Below the pieces are notes generated by a model. The model was not told the DNA's origin. It saw nothing but the letters and a program-made list of their open reading frames with translations, and did no database searches. Made by a program: the position numbers and the translations under genes. A DNA stretch of 64,000 bases. It comes from Rikenellaceae bacterium. Lineage in GTDB: Bacteria > Bacteroidota > Bacteroidia > Bacteroidales > Rikenellaceae. The stretch lies in the NCBI GenBank assembly GCA_902363575.1, contig CABJAJ010000003.1:286207-350206 (forward strand), written 5' to 3'. The number at the start of each line of letters is the position of its first letter. Within the stretch, counting starts at the first letter, position 1. This document shows positions 60,981 through 64,000 of the stretch, in pieces.

Positions 60981-63119
60981 ATGTATAAAGCGTTGAAAAG
61001 TATCCCGTTCGCACTCCTGTTTGGCCTGCTTGTTGCGGTGGCGCCCTCGGAGTCACGCGCACAGAGCGCGCGGGATATCATGCGTATGCAGCAGCAGGGA
61101 CAGGGTTTGGACGACGTATTGGGCAACGCCAATCCGTTCGAGGCGGAGCAGGGGGAGCAGGTCGAAGAGCCTGCCGACTCGACCCGCGAGCGGAAAATCC
61201 GCAAGCCGCTCGAGTCCTATTTCTTCAGCGACTCGATCCGCGCGCTGCCCAACTTCCAGTGGAACATCAGCCGGGATTACAACCGGGTCGAGGTGCAGCC
61301 CCTCGATACGACCCTCGCCAACTGGCACATCGACTATCCGTTCTACCGGCGCGGCGTGGGGGATGCGGCGCTGGGCGGGTTGGGGCAGGCCTCCGAGCCG
61401 CTCAACTATTTCGACCGGCCGGAGCGCACCGACTTCCAGCTCGCGGCTCCCTATGCGGCCTACGTGTACGACATGGAAAACGTGCCGTTCTACAACCTCA
61501 AGAAGCCCTATTTCAACTTCACCTACCTCGAGTCGGGCCAGAAGAAGGTGCGTGAGGAGCATTTCGAGCTCACCCTCGCCCACAGCATCTCCCCCACAAC
61601 GGGATTCAGCCTCGATTACCGGGCGCGGGGGACCAAGGGGCAGTACGACTGGTCGCGCACCAAGAACCACAACCTCGCAATCGCCTTCAACCACACGGGC
61701 AAACGCTACACGCTCCATGCGGGTTACGTGAACAACCACATCGAGGCCCGCGAGAACGGCGGCGTGGTGGGCGAATGGGCCGTCAGGGACACCATCTACG
61801 AAAAGCCGTCGGGCATCCCCATGCGGCTGGCGGGGGCTCAGGCGGAGAACATGTACCGCAACAACGCCTTTTTCGTCGAGCAGTCCTACGCCATCCCTCT
61901 GGTGCCGCTGACCGATTACGACTTCTCGGTGGCCGATCTGCCGGCCGTTTACGTGGGCCATTCGTTCGAGTACAACGCCTGGAGCCGCATCTACACCGAC
62001 ATCCGGTCGCCCTACATCAACGAGCGCGGCCACAAGGACGATGCGGGACGCTTCGTGGCGGACACCATCGAGTACTACAAGAACTGGTACATCAACCCCC
62101 GGCAGACCCGCGACTCGGTTTACGAACGGGTGATCTCCAACCGCCTGTTCGTCCAGGCCCAGCCCTGGGACCGCAACGGCGTGGTCGGGACGATCAACGG
62201 CGGGGTGGGGCTCGACCTGCACACCTACTCGCAGTTCGCCCTGGACGACTATGTCTCCGGACGGCGGGGCAAGGTGAAGAAAACCAGCTACTTCGCTTAT
62301 GGGTCGATCGAGGGAAAAATCAAGAAGTACGTCGATTGGGGAGCCGATTTCAAGTTCTACCCGTCGGGGTACCGGGGCGGAGACCTCCGCATCGGCGCGC
62401 GGCTGGCGCTGACGGGGTATCTTCGCGGACATCCTCTGGTTCTCGAGGGGCGCTTCAGCACGGAGAAGCGCTCGGCAGGCTATTTCGAGGAGAACCTTTT
62501 CTCAAACCACTATGTGTGGTTTTCTCCTTTGCGCAAGGAGAATGAAACTCGTTTCGAGGTCGCGCTGCGCGTCCCCGACTACGCTTTTGAAGTGTCCGCC
62601 TGGCAGGGCGTGGTGACCGACAAGATCTACTACGACGCCGACAGCCACGTGGCCCAGCACGACGGAAGCGTCAGCCTGACGAGTGTGTACGCCCGCAAGG
62701 ATTTCCGCATCGGCGGACTCCACCTGGATCACCGGGTATTGTTGCAGTGGAGTACGGATCAAGAAGTCGTACCCGTTCCGCTTTTCAGCGCCTTCCTCTC
62801 GTATTATTACGAGTTCTGGGTTACACGAGGTGTTCTGCGCCTGCAAATCGGGCTGGACGGACGTTACAACACGTCCTACCACGCCCCGGGCTGGAACCCT
62901 TCGCTCGGCGTGTTCTTCAACCAGCGGGAGGTCGAGACCGGGAACTATCCCTACCTCGATTTCTTCGTGGCCGGAAAGTGGAAGCGGATGCGAATTTTCC
63001 TCAAATACCAGCACGTCAATAAAGGACTGTTCGGCAACGACGACTATTTCGCCGTGGCGAAATATCCGCTCAATCCGGGTATGTTCAAGATGGGTATTTC
63101 ATGGGGATTCTATGATTAG
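60981..63119 (+). CDS. Putative outer membrane porin (Porin_10-like, 712 aa)
   Basis: A signal peptide covers about the first 28 residues (ending SESRAQ). After an acidic, polar stretch, the rest alternates aromatic and polar residues in many beta strands, as in outer membrane barrels, and ends with a Phe-containing strand (MGISWGFYD). The pattern matches the Bacteroidetes putative porin family. The substrate is unknown. The ATG at 60981 fits the promoter at 60950. The lytic transglycosylase gene follows after 42 bases and may share the transcript. Confidence 0.8.
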   Translation: MYKALKSIPFALLFGLLVAVAPSESRAQSARDIMRMQQQGQGLDDVLGNANPFEAEQGEQVEEPADSTRERKIRKPLESYFFSDSIRALPNFQWNISRDYNRVEVQPLDTTLANWHIDYPFYRRGVGDAALGGLGQASEPLNYFDRPERTDFQLAAPYAAYVYDMENVPFYNLKKPYFNFTYLESGQKKVREEHFELTLAHSISPTTGFSLDYRARGTKGQYDWSRTKNHNLAIAFNHTGKRYTLHAGYVNNHIEARENGGVVGEWAVRDTIYEKPSGIPMRLAGAQAENMYRNNAFFVEQSYAIPLVPLTDYDFSVADLPAVYVGHSFEYNAWSRIYTDIRSPYINERGHKDDAGRFVADTIEYYKNWYINPRQTRDSVYERVISNRLFVQAQPWDRNGVVGTINGGVGLDLHTYSQFALDDYVSGRRGKVKKTSYFAYGSIEGKIKKYVDWGADFKFYPSGYRGGDLRIGARLALTGYLRGHPLVLEGRFSTEKRSAGYFEENLFSNHYVWFSPLRKENETRFEVALRVPDYAFEVSAWQGVVTDKIYYDADSHVAQHDGSVSLTSVYARKDFRIGGLHLDHRVLLQWSTDQEVVPVPLFSAFLSYYYEFWVTRGVLRLQIGLDGRYNTSYHAPGWNPSLGVFFNQREVETGNYPYLDFFVAGKWKRMRIFLKYQHVNKGLFGNDDYFAVAKYPLNPGMFKMGISWGFYD

Positions 63120-63161
63120 CGTACTCGACGGCACGGGAAGCAGCCCGAAAAACCGTTTTAC

Positions 63162-63857
63162 ATGTTAAGGAAAACCGTACTTACCTTCGCGTTTCTCACC
63201 GCACTGACCACCTTTTACGGCTTCAACGCCACCTTCGACGGCTCCACGCTCAACCGCGAGCCCGCGGCCGAACCGTCGGACGGGGGGCTGGAGCTTTTCC
63301 GCGAGCGCGAATGCGTCATTTCACCCTATGACCCGCTCATCCGCAACGTGAGCGAACAGGCGGGCAACGACTGGCGCCTGCTGAGCGCCATCGCCTACCA
63401 CGAGTCGCGCTTCACGCCCGACATCGTCTCCCGCCGCGGAGCCCGCGGGCTGATGCAGATTATGCCCGTGGTGGCACGGCAGTTCAACGTCCCGGCCGAT
63501 GAGGTGCTCGACCCCGAAACCAACGTGTGGCTGGCCAACCAACTGCTCAACCGCATCGACAAAACCCTGCGGCTTCCGGCCGGGGTGCCGTTCCGCGACC
63601 GCATGAGCCTGATCCTGGCGAGCTACAACGGCGGCATCGGACACGTCACCGACGCCCGTCGGCTGGCGCGCCAGCACGGTGAAAACCCCGATTCGTGGGA
63701 TGTGGTGTCCCGTTACCTGCGGCTTAAGGCCGAACCCGAATACTACCAGAGCGAGGTGGTGCGATACGGCCGCTTCACCGGCAGCCGCCAAACCCTCGCC
63801 TATGTGCGCGACGTGATGGGGCGTTACGACAAATACTGCCGTCTGGCCGAGCGTTAG
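63162..63857 (+). CDS. Lytic transglycosylase, SLT/MltF-like (231 aa)
   Basis: The N-terminal hydrophobic stretch (residues 5-22) is a signal peptide or membrane anchor. The transglycosylase domain spans about residues 58-215, with catalytic Glu81 (AYHESRF), GLMQIMP at 96-102 and ASYNGG further on. Such enzymes cut peptidoglycan glycan strands, forming 1,6-anhydromuramic ends, in the periplasm. It lacks the N-terminal solute-binding domain of full MltF. The 143 bases after it begin with a C run and hold no seen gene. Confidence 0.92.
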   Translation: MLRKTVLTFAFLTALTTFYGFNATFDGSTLNREPAAEPSDGGLELFRERECVISPYDPLIRNVSEQAGNDWRLLSAIAYHESRFTPDIVSRRGARGLMQIMPVVARQFNVPADEVLDPETNVWLANQLLNRIDKTLRLPAGVPFRDRMSLILASYNGGIGHVTDARRLARQHGENPDSWDVVSRYLRLKAEPEYYQSEVVRYGRFTGSRQTLAYVRDVMGRYDKYCRLAER

Positions 63858-64000
63858 CCCCCCCCCCCGAGTCGATTTTTTGTTCCCGCTCCGTTTCCCG
63901 ACCGTCATACGGTTCACCTGTCCTGTTCGCACCCTATCCGTCGCACCGTCGTCTTCGCGGTCGGAAAGCGGCGGTGGAGAAAAAAGGAGCGGGCGTACAT

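Overview
The window looks like a high-GC Bacteroidales chromosome, most likely Alistipes or another Rikenellaceae member. Reasons: promoters of the Bacteroidetes type (TTTG about 19-21 bases before TAnnTTTG), a TonB receptor and a Porin_10-type outer membrane protein, high-GC housekeeping genes, and an AT-richer block of short hypothetical genes typical of Bacteroidetes integrative elements. The species is inferred, not proven.

Layout. (1) About 1-16,000 is the accessory edge of an integrative or conjugative element. It holds many small, mostly unassignable plus-strand genes, often overlapping by 1-4 bases. Recognisable members are an N6-methylase-like protein without a clear motif IV, a single-domain tyrosine recombinase, zinc-ribbon proteins, an ADP-ribosyltransferase-like protein, a PAPS-reductase/DndC-like PP-loop protein, an RNase H and an excisionase-like HTH protein. 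A urea transporter lies on the opposite strand. No conjugation genes are in view. (2) About 16,000-18,050 is a transition zone with a possible small RNA, a perfect 17-bp inverted repeat and a fused MNT-HEPN-like gene. (3) 18,273-23,513 holds a TonB receptor with a secreted nucleoside hydrolase-FmdE fusion, then a DUF421 membrane protein. (4) 23,841-36,121 (minus) is a complete UMP pathway in the order pyrC-carA-carB-pyrK-pyrD-pyrF-glutaredoxin-pyrE-pyrB. (5) 37,750-38,057 is a candidate structured RNA. (6) 38,738-40,920 (minus) holds two cation transporters. (7) 41,091-55,483 (plus) is the purine operon purE-K-L-C-F-M-N-H-D plus folD. (8) 55,484-57,752 is gene-free, with a second candidate structured RNA and tandem repeats. 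(9) 57,753-63,857 holds murF, manC, pssA, a porin and a lytic transglycosylase.

How the parts fit. The two operons make all pyrimidine precursors up to UMP and IMP, and folD can supply the 10-formyl-THF used by purN and purH. Both operons begin with the same architecture: a promoter, a short leader ORF (41 or 51 codons) whose stop codon lies in or against an intrinsic terminator hairpin, then the first gene. This suggests parallel transcription attenuation, which is the main candidate for something not previously described here.

A second unusual theme is spacer expansion. Most spacers of both operons are 300-1,600 bases and filled with unrelated GC-rich tandem repeats, largely poor in U in the transcribed sense. 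Related expansion has apparently entered coding sequence: PyrB carries an Ala/Thr-rich linker ending in a PyrI-like zinc knuckle, and the CaCA antiporter carries a loop of about 140 residues.
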